DNA of 64,000 nucleotides from contig NC_085136.1 of the NCBI RefSeq assembly GCF_035046485.1, positions 296,833,080-296,897,079 on the forward strand, read 5' to 3'. Positions within the stretch are counted from its first letter, which is position 1, and every line of letters starts with the position of its first letter. Origin of the DNA: Aedes albopictus (Eukaryota > Arthropoda > Insecta > Diptera > Culicidae). Below the pieces are notes generated by a model that did not search any database, was not told the origin of the DNA, and saw only the letters and a program-made list of their open reading frames with translations. The position numbers were made by a program, and so were the translations under genes. Of the stretch, positions 11,373-23,700 are shown piece after piece.

Positions 11373-12590
11373 TTGACCTTACCGAGAATTCAAAATGGTG
11401 GTTTTTACCAAACACAAAGTTATCGGATCGAAAAGTTGTGTATAACTACATCATTTATTCATACCACCACCCTCCTGAATATGTATATAAAGGAATGCCA
11501 GAATAGTTCTATATTAATTAAATTGGACAAAAACTAAAACAACCGTGTGATATCACGCATATCACGGTTGGAATTGTTTTGATGACAAGTTATTCAATAA
11601 CATTTCTGTAAACTGAGTCTCGACTAACAGCTGGAAACTGCAAACTGCAACCCGGAATTTTGTGTATGGTAACTGTTTGGTGATACATATACGGTTCCGT
11701 GTCTTTTTTTTTCTAACTAAACATTCTACACGCCTCCACATCGTCAACTATATCGTTATTGAAGAGAAGCGCCCAACTGGGGCATTGTGGGAAGCTGGGG
11801 CAGCAGCTGTTTTGGATCCAGCTCGTGTGATGACGACGTCCCGGCTTGCCGGTATGCACATTGCACACTCGAGTTGCAACAGCAAAATTGATTTTTATGC
11901 GATGCATGTTATCCTACTGTGACTGTGGCTTCCAGACTGGATGTTGGTGTACTGACTGACTGACTGACACCACTAACCCACTGAATTCCATGGAAAGCGA
12001 CAACACCGTAGAACGCGTTGCTTACTATACTGGTTGGTCAACTCACATTTATGTTTTGTTTTGAGGCCTGATTCTTCGTCAGCCGTAATGGTACGATGGT
12101 GCTGAATAGGTCACTAACGATATGGGACTTGTTTTCGAGTCCGGTCGATAAGATATGTGGGATGTAGGAAAATGAGCCAGTAAGCTGGTGCAATCTGGTA
12201 TGTTCATACTTGTTGCTGGATTAAAGTGTCATGCTGTTTACTTGTGGGAGCAGGGAAAGTGTTTTTAGCCTGGTTTTAGTCGTCATGAATGACGAGAAAT
12301 CGATTTCGAACATTTTAATACCCTCGGACCACGCCAAACACTTATTGGTTACTTGTCACGAACTTAACGCTCTACTCCTAATAGTCTCACTACCATCAGC
12401 AATGAGCTAGCACAATGAAAGAACTCATAAGCTCCCCATCATGTATAGAAGGATATGAGAAACCGTCGTTCCCTTCGTCAAACTGATTTTTGGAGTTGAG
12501 GTATGACACTGCACTGCTGTCATGGTAATATCAAAGCAGGTTACTCAAAGTTTCCAAATTTCAGCACTCCCCTACATTTTCTCACGTTCT
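11373..12590. other. Intergenic region, no gene recognised
   Basis: The interval holds a small imperfect palindrome at 11537-11580 (arms AAAACAACCGTG and its complement), a short (CTGA)n run at about 11950 and otherwise unremarkable sequence. No domain or splice-consistent gene was seen. Confidence 0.4.
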
Positions 12591-13530
12591 TTTTTCTGTA
12601 ATAATCGCAAATATATCATTCTTGGAGGAATTCCTTTCATCAAGGATTCTTCTTAAGATTCCTCCGATAATTATTTTATAATTATTCCTTTTCATATTCT
12701 TCTTTAAAATTTCCTCCACGATTATCTTCAGAGACACCACCAGAAATTCATGCAGGAGTTCTTTCACAACGTGTCATTTTATCACGGAAATGTTTATAGA
12801 AAGAAGATTCTTGCAGGATTCCCTAGAATAATTGCAGTAAGAAATCTAATGAACATTCCCCAAAGTATCCCTTAAGAATACATTCTTGTCCATGTATTTC
12901 TTTAGAATAGTGGGTTCCTCCAAATATTTTTGCTGGAGTTTCTCTTGGAATTTTCCTTACGTCTTCTTGAGCATTTTTTAAGAAATTCTTCAAAGATGCT
13001 TTGTGAAACTTTTCACGAGGAATTTCTTCAGAAATTCCTTTAGAGACCCTAACTGGGATTTTTTCAGGGTTTCTTTAGAAAATTGCTTTAGGAATTGCTA
13101 CAGAAGTACGTACATGTATTCCTTTATGTTTTTTTTTTTTTTTTCAATAGTTCTGAAGGAATTGCTTCGGGAGTTTCTCTTTAGAATTTCTTTAGAAATT
13201 CTTGTAAAAATTAAAAAAAAAACATTTAGTAGATTTTTTTAGAAATTGTTCTAGGACTTTTCTTTAAGTATTCAAGCATTTTTGCTGTAACTTTTTCATT
13301 AGTAATTGTTTGATTTTTTTGGAGACTTCTTCAGGTATTGCTTCATTTAATGAGGGAATGTCTCAGGCATTTATTTTGAAAACGATTCTGGAAAGTTCTT
13401 TAGATTTTTTTTCTAAAACTTTTCCCATGGATTTCTCTAGAGATTCCTCCAGGGATTGCTTATAATTTATGAAAGCCGTTCTTCAAGATTTCTTTCAGGT
13501 AAATTTTCGAAAATGCTTCAGGACATTTTT
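12591..13530 (-). repeat. Decayed 12-bp minisatellite block, TTCCT orientation
   Basis: Recurring GAATTCCTTTA, GATTCCTCC and AATTTCTTCAG modules show the dodecamer family in strongly decayed, T-rich form. A foldback element interrupts the block at 13531. Confidence 0.6.
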
Positions 13531-14954
13531 TTTTATTATCGTACAAATTGGGCCGAAGGGTCTCAGATTTTCATGAAAATTTTTCCACAGGCTGAGCTCG
13601 TGAATATATGAACAAAAATATTGAGAAAAATTTGGGGTCACCTATTTTCCTGGAAAACTCAGGGGGAAATTCTTTGTTTTCCCCTGACACTGCTTACTTT
13701 GAAAAATCATAATTGAAGAAATCATAACATCAAGGAAATGAATTTTCTCAGAAATCCAAAAAATATATGAACTGGAAAAAAATTCTACAAAATTTTCCCG
13801 CCGGAAAAACAATGCCCGAACTCGTGGAAAATTTTCAAATTAAATATTTTTGGGAAAGTTATTTTTGGAATGCACTTTTTGCGTTTTCGTTTGTTGAAAA
13901 ATGGCCAAATGTATCATATAAGCCTTTTCTTTGGAAAATTATAACTCAAGAACGAAGCATCGTAGAAACAACGTTTTTAAATGAAAATGAAAGCAAAGTT
14001 TCTCGGGAATGAAAAAAAATATGAAGTTTTTCACAAAATCGTTGAGAAAATTCAAAAAGAAATGTCGGAGAAACTATTCTCAAACTCGTGGAAAATTAAA
14101 AAAAAAAATATTTTTGAGAAGGTAATTTCATAAGCTTTGATCGCTGAAATTTTTGGAATGGACTTTTTTTTCTTTCTTGAGTTATGGTCAATTTCGTGAA
14201 AAACAACCATGTACGCATATATTATATGGTCATTTTTCACATAATTGGCCATAACTCAAGAACGAAAAACAAAAACATTTCAAAAATTTCAGTCATCAAA
14301 GCTTATGAAACTAGCTTCCCAAAAATATTTTTTTTTTGAAAATTTCTTGTGAGTGCGGGCATAGTTTTACCGGCTTTTCTTTATGAATTTCCTCAACGGT
14401 GGAAAGTTTTTCGGAAAACTTTTTCCTTTTCATATTTTTTTTTTGATTCCTGAGAAAATTTGCTTTTACTTTCTAAAACACCTTGTTTCTACGATGCTTC
14501 GTTCTTGAGTTATGATTTTTCAAAGAAAAGGCTTGTATAACACATGTGGACATTTTTCCATAAAATAGGCCATAACTCAAAAACGAAAAAAAAGTGCATT
14601 CTAAAAATTTCAGCGAATTAAGCTTATGGAATAAACTTTTAAAAATATTTATCTGGTATTTTATTACGAATTTTCTCAACTGTGGAAAAAAAATTGTGGA
14701 AAACTTTTTCCAGTTCATATTTTTGACTTCATTTAAAAAAAAAAACTTTGTTTCTATGATGCTTTGTTCTTGAGTTATGATTTTTAAAAGTAAGTAGTGT
14801 CAGCGGAAAACAAAGAATTTCCAGTTTTCCGGGAAAATGGGCGATCCTGAATTTTTCTCATTTTTTTTTTGTTCATATATCCATGAGCCCTGCCTGTGGA
14901 AAAAGATTCATAAAAATCTGGAACCGTTCGGCCCAATCCCGTACGGTAATAAAA
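13531..14954. mobile_element. Foldback element, 1.42 kb, long inverted-repeat arms
   Basis: The left end TTTTATTATCGTAC and the inverse of the right end TTTTATTACCGTAC are followed on both sides by matching TTGGGCCGAA, CCACAGGC and ATATATGAACAAAAA sequences. The arms continue inward almost to the centre near 14240, with repeated GAGTTATG and TAACTCAAGAACGAA phrases. No coding sequence or clear target duplication is visible. It is bordered on both sides by minisatellite, so it probably inserted into that DNA. Confidence 0.75.
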
Positions 14955-17900
14955 GAAATGCCCTTCAGGAACTTCTCCATGGATTCCTGCAAAAGGTACT
15001 CTATTCCATGTTATTAAAATAAATACCTACAAAGGGCTCTCTAGTTCTTCTAAGTATTATTGGTGCTTTTTTTATAAGTACTTCAGGATTTTTTGTTTCC
15101 GTAGGATTTGCTTCTGAAATTGTAATTACTAATCCATTCAGAACTGGTAGAAGACATCCTTCCATGAACATAATGAAAACTTCAGGATTTCTCCAAAAAT
15201 AACTCCAGTTATCCTTCAGAAATTGATTGCGGGATTTCTCTAAGAACTCCATCAGTTGCTTTGTCCACAATTTTTGCAGATATTTTTGCAAATATATTTT
15301 CAAAGTGTTATTCAGAATCTTATTCAAGATTTCTCCAGGAATCTCTCCAGAAATTTCTCAAGCTTTTTTTTTCTTGGAATTACTTTTTTTTAGGAATTGA
15401 GAAGATTCTATTGTTCTATTTCCGGAACAGCAGAAATCTCCGAAGGAATCCCAGGTTATATTTCTGATGGATCCCAAGAAGCAATGCCCATAATATCCTT
15501 GTGAGAATTTCCAAAAAAAATAAAAATTTTGGAAAAATAGAGAAGTTTTTTGAAAAATTTCATTAAAACAACATTTGAACAACTTCTGAATTTCTGAAAA
15601 AACCTCAGGAGGAATTTCTGAAGAAGTTCCTAGATAAATAATTGGAAAAACTCATAGGGAAAACTTTCGAAGAATAAATAAAACTTTTAACGGTTTTTTG
15701 GAAGTGTACCTAAACAATCTGTGAAAATGTAGCCGTAGAAATAATAGATGAACTTCTCTAGAAATCCCTAAATAAATTTCATGAAGTTATCCTAAGGAAA
15801 CATAGTATGAACTGCAGTTTTCCCGAATGGAGAAGAACGTGCCTCTAGAGCCGACCTACTGATGAACTGCAGTAGATTCTTGCATCAATCACTGAAAGTA
15901 ATTATGCAAAAATCTCTGGACGAGATCTCAATGATTTTCTGGATGAATCCGTGAAAAAATTCCTGGCCACATACCTGTGCGAACTCTCAATGAAATTTTC
16001 AGAGTACTTTCTTAACCATTTGCGTTGGAATATTGTATCACACAATTTTTTAAAAGAATTTCTGAAAAAATGCTTGTGAAATTTCCGAAGAATTTATTAA
16101 ACGAGTCTCTAGAAGAACTTCTAAAGTAATCTTTGATGCAGTTTAAGAAGACACTCTTGGAAGTTCACCTAAACTAATTATTCGAGAAATTTCTTGAGGA
16201 ATTATCTGAAGGAAGCCATGCAGAAATTTCTTGAATAATTCCTTAAGGAGATTTTGGAGAAACTACTGCGGGGATTTCTGAAAAAAAAAACCTCTATAGG
16301 TTTTCAGACCTAATTCCCAGAGTAATTTCTGGCGGCGCACATGTAGCAATTTTTGAAAGAATCCATAGAAAACTTTCTCAAAGGAATTCTTGAACAAATT
16401 TATGGAGGGATATCATTGAACATTTCTAGAGAAATCTCCAGAGAAATGTCTAAAAAGTCTCTGGCAAAAATTGTGGAGAAAACTTCTGAAGGAGTCTGGA
16501 AGATTTTCCAAAAAAAATACTGGAGAACTTTTTGATGGGATTCTAAGCTTTAGAGTTTCTGAAGAAAGTGCTGAAAGCACTTTTTAAGTACTACGTGGAT
16601 AGTATCCTGAAAGAGCCTCGTACTGGTTTCTAAAAAAAAATATGTAGGAATTTCTAAGGAAACTCATGAGAGCTTTTGAGAAATTTTTGAAAAAAAAAAT
16701 CTGAGGCAACGTTTCAGAGAAAATTTTGAATCAAATGCTTAAGGAATTTCTCAATTATTCATGATAATTTGATAGAACATTCAAAAGAGAATCATGAAAG
16801 ACTTTTAGAAACGAAACCATGAGAGATTTTTCACAGAAATCCACAACAAAATTCCGAGAGGAACCAAAGGCAGGTTTTTAAAATTTCTTATTTTTTTTTT
16901 TTGGGTGAATTATTAAAAAAAACAGTAAAAGGCTTAAAACATTGGAAAAAAATCAAAAGAAAACTATGAATTTCCCCTTCCCCAAGTCCCCTCTGGAAGA
17001 ATTCCTGAAGGAATTTGAGAACTGCCAGTATTTCTTGAATATTATCTGGAAGGTTTTCTTTAGTAAGTTTTGAAAAAATGCCTGGAATATTTTTTCGAAA
17101 ACAATCATGCAGGAATTGTTGTCTATGGATGGTTTCGAAAATAAATGTTTTGTACAATTCCTGGAGGAATCTCTCAAAGTTTTCGAAAGAAATACAAGAA
17201 GGAATTCCTAAAGCAATCCATACAATATTTTCTAAAATAGTCTTATAAAACTGGAGGAATATGAAGCGAACTATCTAAGAAATTCCTATAAAAAACTGTA
17301 TTTTGATTTCCTGGATAAAACTTCCGAATGTATCTTTGAAAGTGTTTCTTTTTTCAACAGACTCTTCGTAGAGGAATTTATGGGGGAATTTGTGTGGTAT
17401 TATTGCCTCAATACATTTTTGAAGTAATTTCGAAACAAATTTCATACGGATGCGTTAAAGCTGGCTCTTTAGAGCAAAATCCTGAATAACTCGTTATTTC
17501 TTCATAAATTCCTGCTGGGATTTCTTCCGAGATTTCTTGGAGTAAATATTTTTATCTCTAGAGTTTTTTTCGGAATTTTAGAAATTCTTCTTAATTTTTA
17601 TTTACTAACCCTTTAAAAATTCTTACCAGTGTGTCTCCGAGAGTCCTTTAAGAAATTCCTTAAGTGACTCGTGCAGTAATTCCAACAAGGATTGTTTTGA
17701 GAAATTAGTTTTACGGTTCCATATTCTTACCTGGGATGTCTTTAGTGATTCCGGCAGCATTTATTCAGATATATCTACAAGGATTTTCCACAAGTTTTTT
17801 CCAGAAAATGCAATATAATTACTCAAGCATTCTTTAATGAACCCCTGGAGGAATTTTTAAGAAATATCCAGACGTTTTTCTCAAAAAATCGCTTAAAAAA

Positions 17901-18480
17901 TCCAGAAGGAATCTTTGGAAACTCCTTGAAAAAAATCCTGGTCAAAATTTCCTGAAGTAGTTTCTGAAATTTTCTTGTGAGCAATTTCTGGATGAATGCA
18001 TAGGATAATATCTAGGAAAATACCTGAAGAGATACCTTAAAAATTTGTCTTTATTCTCTGAAAAAAAAAAACAATTGTTGGAGGCTTAGGGAGAAACTCT
18101 GTAAATAATTCCAAAGTAAAACAATACTTGAGAAACCTTTGTAGAATTTTATTATGAAGAAATCTCTTGAAAATATTTGCAGAAATCTCAGACAGCGGAA
18201 CTGTGGAATCCTTGGAGAAATCCTTCAAAAAAGTGGATCCTTGGAGGTTTTTCTTAGGGAATCGTTGGGATTCCTGGACATACCTCTGATAACACCTTTT
18301 TTATAATTTTTTTTTAAATCCCATAAACATGCTAAGGAACCAATTTTTGCAGGAATTGCTGAGAGAATATTGGAAAAAAAACATCTTGAAGAATCCCTGA
18401 AAAACTCAAAGCAATGCAAATGAATAGGAACTTCCAATTCCAAAAATTTTCGGAATAATTTCAAACTTTTTCAGAAATTA
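14955..18480. repeat. Decayed 12-bp minisatellite, mixed orientation
   Basis: About 14955-15370 and 17500-17850 read in the TTCCT orientation. About 15590-17300 and 17860-18470 read as AAGGAATTTCTGAAGAA-type modules in the opposite orientation. Modules are highly diverged and AT-rich. Short frames here are repeat by-products. Confidence 0.6.
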
Positions 18481-19886
18481 GGGTATTTCGCTAATTGTTG
18501 AACACTACCCAAATGTTGAACAGTTTCTGAATATTTTATTAAAAATCTTACTTAAGTAATTTTTATCCAACGTAAACGTAAGATGTAGATGCATATACAT
18601 GTGGGTCACGATATTGCTCTAATTAAGTTACAAAATTATACATATTTTACGTCAAAAAAATTGATTGAAAATTTTGTACCGCTGATGACACGAAAACTGC
18701 ACAATTCCTAAGATTAATTTTAAGAAATTGCTGTTACGAAATAAGCTTTGCGGGCAAATCGACCACAAATATCAAAGACACACCATAGTTACAAGAACTG
18801 GAAGGATGTCGTTAACAGTTTAACATTGTTTAAAATCACATTTTCATTGTAATTTAATTTGAAAAAAATATTTTTCTTATCACACTATCATTATGCATCC
18901 ATGATCCAATTGTTGAACACTGGCATAACCTACGATGTTAGCATGACTGCTAGAATTATTTTTCACTTTACCTAACCGTGTATTTCATGGGGTTTCAAGG
19001 GCGTTCCAGGGATGTTCCAGGGGTGTACCAGTGGGCTTCAGAAAGAATCCAGTGGTTTTCAATGGGTTTCAAGGACGTTCCAGATGTGTTCAAGAGGAAT
19101 TCAGAGTGTTTAGGGGCTCCCAGGAGTATTTTAAGGCGTTCCAGGAGGCTCAGGAGCAATCCATGGGTTTTCAAGGGATTTCAGGGTCGTTACATGAGTG
19201 TTCTTGGGGGTTGAGTGGGTTCCATGGGATTCCAGGAGAGTTTCATGGGGTTTTTAAAGGCGTACTTTTCTTCTATCGTTTTCGCTTCTAATAAAATCTT
19301 CTTTGCCATTTTTGCATCTAGTCATATTCAAAATGGTTTCAGTCCACTAGAGCTCTCTTCAAATGTGCGATTACTTGTCATTTAAATGAATTGTCACTAG
19401 CTCGGACTAGCTGGGCACAACACACAAAAAACCTGGAAAAAATCCGCCAGAGTGAAAAAATATCGAATGTCGGGTCAAAGTCGGGTCAAATTTTATCAAA
19501 TGTTGGACCACTGTTGGACTCACATCGGATAACTGTTGGGTTTGGTGGCCAAAATAAAAACAGGTGAATGATAGGTTGATGTCGGGTTATACGTCATCAA
19601 TCACGAACAAAGCTTCAACCGTTCAACAATTGGCGAGAGCCGTCCAACATTAGGATGAGCTAGCTTAAGGAAGCGTTCAACATTTGGGTTACAGACTTCC
19701 CATACAAATGTTCTATTTTCTCTTAGAAAATGGAATTTAAGGGATTACAAATTCAATGGGCAGTATAAGGGATAAGTAGATCTAGACGTTCACTGGATAT
19801 TTTTCAACTAAAGTGGAATTATGCACGGAAAAACAAACGAAAACCAAAATGTCGGTACTAACCGTTCAACAATTGGCGAATTACCC
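18481..19886. mobile_element. TIR element with TA target duplication, 1.4 kb
   Basis: The left end GGGTATTTCGCTAATTGTTG and the inverse of the right end GGGTAATTCGCCAATTGTTG are imperfect terminal inverted repeats. TA flanks both ends (18479-18480 and 19887-19888), as for Tc1/mariner-type insertions. The interior lacks a transposase and contains further copies of the terminal CAACAATTGGCGA motif (about 19625) as well as a block of the second short-period family. Confidence 0.7.
18975..19275 (+). repeat. Second short-period family nested in the TA element
   Basis: Phrases such as CATGGGGTTTCAAGGGCGTT, CCAGGGATGTTCCAGGGGTG and GGGTTTCAAGGACGTTCC repeat across about 300 bp. They resemble the 7.1-7.9 kb block. 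The family thus occurs both free and inside a TIR-bounded element. Confidence 0.55.
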
Positions 19887-19888
19887 TA

Positions 19889-20735
19889 TTGCTTGAATTT
19901 TTTCAGCGGTCCCTTCAGGTATTACTGAATTTATTCAGGGATTTTCACGAGCATTTAGTGAAAATCCCTGAATGAATTCAGTAATACCTGAAGAGATCGC
20001 TGAAGAAATTCAAGCAATAATTTTTGAAAAAAAAATTGTTCAATTAAACCTCAGCTGAATTTCCGAAAGTTTCTCCGAAAATATACTTTTCAAAAAAAAA
20101 ACTCTTCTGTAATTACATCTTTTGAAGAAAAGTTTGCAGAAAATCCTGAAAAACCCCTGGAGAAATTTCTAGTGGAATTTCTTGTGATATTTGAAGAACT
20201 TTTTTTGGAGAAATCTCAAACATGTTATGTAATAATCCTTGAATGAATTTCCTATAGAATGCCTTACAAAATCTTAGTAGGAGACCTTTTTTTTTCAATA
20301 TTCAATTAGACTTAAGGAGTCTGCTGAATTAATAAAGAAAAAATGAAAGTATTTCGGAAGAAATTTCTGAAGAAACCTGTGGGCCAGTTTTTAGTTAAAT
20401 TTTCTGAGAAATTTCTTGAGAAATTCCTGAAGGAATGCTAAGGAGAATTCAAATTGGGATTCCTGATAGAATATCTGTAGGGATCCTTCGAAAACATTTC
20501 TAAGAAACCCATGGACAGGGATGCATTTTTGAGGAATACTACAAGAGCTCTTGCTTTCATTATTCTAAGAAATCCTGCAAAATTTGTTTTTCTGTTTACC
20601 TCTCAACTTTTTTTTGATAAATCCTCAAAGAATCCCCAAAGTTGTTTCCGACGGTGTCCCTGGAAGTTGTGCTGGAAAATTTTCTCGGAATTTTAAAAAG
20701 TATGTTGGCAAAACTAATAAAAGTAATTCTTGGAG
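19889..20735. repeat. Decayed left flank of the 24-bp array
   Basis: Diverged GGAATTTC and CTGAAGAAATT modules lead up to the homogeneous array. A short imperfect palindrome at about 19905-20010 (CAGGTATTACTGAATT and its inverse around a centre near 19960) is also present. No gene is seen. Confidence 0.5.
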
Positions 20736-23700
20736 CAATTTTTGAAGGAATTCCTGGAGGAATTCCTGAAGGAATCCCCGGAGGAATTCCTGAAGGAATC
20801 CCCGGAGGAATTCCTGAACGAATTCCCGGAGGAATTCCTGAAGGAATCTCCGGAGGAATTCCTGAAGGAATCCCCGGAGGAATTCCTGAAGGAATCCCCG
20901 GAGGAATTCCTGAAGGAATCCCCGGAAAAATTCCTAAAGGAATCCCCGGAGAAATTCCTGAAGGAATCCCCGGAGGAATTCCTGAAGGCATCCCCGGAGG
21001 AATTCCTAAAGGAATCCCCGGAGGAATTCCTAAAGGAATCCCCGGAGGAATTCCTAAAGGAATCCCCGGAGGAATTCCTAAAGGAATCCCCGGAGGAATT
21101 CCTAAAGGAATCCCCGGAGGAATTCCTAAAGGAATCCCCGGAGGAATTCCTAAAGGAATCCCCGGAGGAATTCCTGAAGGAATTCCCAGAGGAATTCCTA
21201 AAGGAATCCCCGGAGGAATTCCTGAAAGAATCCCCGGAGGAATTTCTGAAGGAATCTCCGGAAGAACTCCTGAAGGAATCCCCGGAGGAATTCCTGGAGG
21301 AATCCCCGGAGGAACTCCTGGAGGAATCCCCGGAGGAACTCCTGGAGGAATCCCCGGAGGAATTCCTGGAGGAATCCCCGGAGGAATTCCTGGAGGAATC
21401 CCCGGAGGAATTCCTGGAGGAATCCCCGGAGGAATCCCTGGAGGAATCCCCGGAGGAATTCCTGGAGGAATCCCCGGAGGAATTCCTGGAGGAATCCCCG
21501 GAGGAATTCCTGGAGGAATCCCCGGAGGAATTCCTGGAGGAATCCCCGGAGGAATTCCTGGAGGAATCCCCGGAGGAATTCCTGGAGGAATCCCCGGAGG
21601 AATTCCTGGAGGAATCCCCGGAGGAATTCCTGGAGGAATCCCCGGAGGAATTCCTGGAGGAATCCCCGGAGGAATTCCTGGAGGAATCCCAGGAGGAATT
21701 CCTGGAGGAATCCCCGGAGGAATTCCTGGAGGAATCCCCGGAGGAATTCCTGGAGGAATCCCCGGAGGAATTCCTGGAGGAATCCCCGGAGAAATTCCTG
21801 GAGGAATCCCCGGAGGAATTCCTGGAGGAATCCCCGGAGGAATTCCTGGAGGAATCCCCGGAGGAATTCCTGGAGGAATCCCCGGAGGAATTCCTGGAGG
21901 AATCCCCGGAGGAATTCCTGGAGGAATCCCCGGAGGAATTCCTGAAGGAATCCCCGGAGGAATTCCTGAAGGAATCCCCGGAGGAATTCCTGAAGGAATC
22001 CCCGGAGGAATTCCTGAAGGAATCCCCGGAGGAATTCCTGAAGGAATCCCCGGAGGAATTCTTGAAGGAATCCCCGGAGGAATTCCTGAAGGAATCCCCG
22101 GAGGAATTCCTGAAGGAATCCCCGGAGGAATTCCTGAAGGAATCCCCGGAGGAATTCCTGAAGGAATCCCCGGAGGAATTCCTGAAGGAATCCCCGGAGG
22201 AATTCCTGAAGGAATCCCCGGAGGAATTCCTGAAGGAATCCCCGGAGGAATTCCTGAAGGAATCCCCGGAGGAATTCCTGAAGGAATCCCCGGAGGAATT
22301 CCTGAAGGAATCCCCGGAGGAATTCCTGAAGGAATCTTCGGAGGAATTCCTGAAGGAATCCCCGGAGGAATTCCTGAAGGAATCCCCGGAGGAATTCCTG
22401 AAGGAATCCCCGGAGGAATTCCTGAAGGAATCCCCGGAGGAATTCCTGAAGGAATCCCCGGAGGAATTCCTGAAGGAATCCCCGGAGGAATTCCTGAAGG
22501 AATCCCCGGAGGAATTCCTGAAGGAATCCCCGGAGGAATTCCTGAAGGAATCCCCGGAGGAATTCCTGAAGGAATCCCCGGAGGAATTCCTGAAGGAATC
22601 CCCGGAGGAATTCCTGAAGGAATCCCCGGAGGAATTCCTGAAGGAATCCCCGGAGGAATTCCTGAAGGAATCCCCGGAGGAATTCCTGAAGGAATCCCCG
22701 GAGGAATTCCTGAAGGAATCCCAGGAGGAATTCCTGAAGGAATCCCAGGAGGAATTCCTGAAGGAATCCCCGGAGGAATTCCTGAAGGAATCCCCGGAGG
22801 AATTCCTGAAGGAATCCCCGGAGGAATTCCTGAAGGAATCCCCGGAGGAATTCCTGAAGGAATCCCCGGAGGAATTCCTGAAGGAATCCCCGGAGGAATT
22901 CCTGAAGGAATCCCCGGAGGAATTCCTGAAGGAATCCCCGGAGGAATTCCTGAAGGAATCCCCGGAGGAATTCCTGAAGGAATCCCCGGAGGAATTCCTG
23001 AAGGAATCCCCGGAGGAATTCCTGAAGGAATCCACGGAGGAATTCCTGAAGGAATCCCCGGAGGAATTCCTGAAGGAATCCCCGGAGGAATTCCTGAAGG
23101 AATCCCCGGAGGAATTGCTGAAGGAATCCCCGGAGGAATTCCTGAAGGAATCCCCGGAGGAATTCCTGAAGGAATCCCCGGAGGAATTCCTGAAGGAATC
23201 CCCGGAGGAATTCCTGAAGGAATCCCCGGAGGAATTCCTGAAGGAATCCCCGGAGGAATTCCTGAAAGAATCCCCGGAGGAATTCCTGAAGGAATCCCCG
23301 GAGGAATTCCTGAAGGAATTCCCGGAGGGATTCCTGAAGGAATCTCCGGAGGAATTCCTGAAGGAATGCCCGGAGAAATTCCTGAAGGAATGCTCGGAGG
23401 AATGCTCGGAGGAATTCCTGAAGGAATGCCCGGAGGAATTCCTGAAGGAATGCCCGGAGAAATTCCTGAAGGAATGCCCGGAGGAATTCCTGAAGGAATC
23501 CCCGGAGGAATTCCTGAAGAAATACCCGGAGGAATTCCTGAAAGAATCCCCGGAGGAATTCCTGAAGGAATACCCGGAGGAATTCCTGAAGGAATCCCCG
23601 GTGGAATTCCTGAAGGAATCCCCGGTGGAATTCCTGAAAGAATCCCCGGAGAAATTCCTGAAGAAATCCCCGGAGGAATTCCTGAAGGAATCCCCGGAGG

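Noticed and set aside
9920..11506. A 528-residue Cys-Phe protein and a 479-residue Gln-Lys protein on the other strand
   Set aside because: Both are translations of a TTCTGC hexamer array that is open in all six frames.
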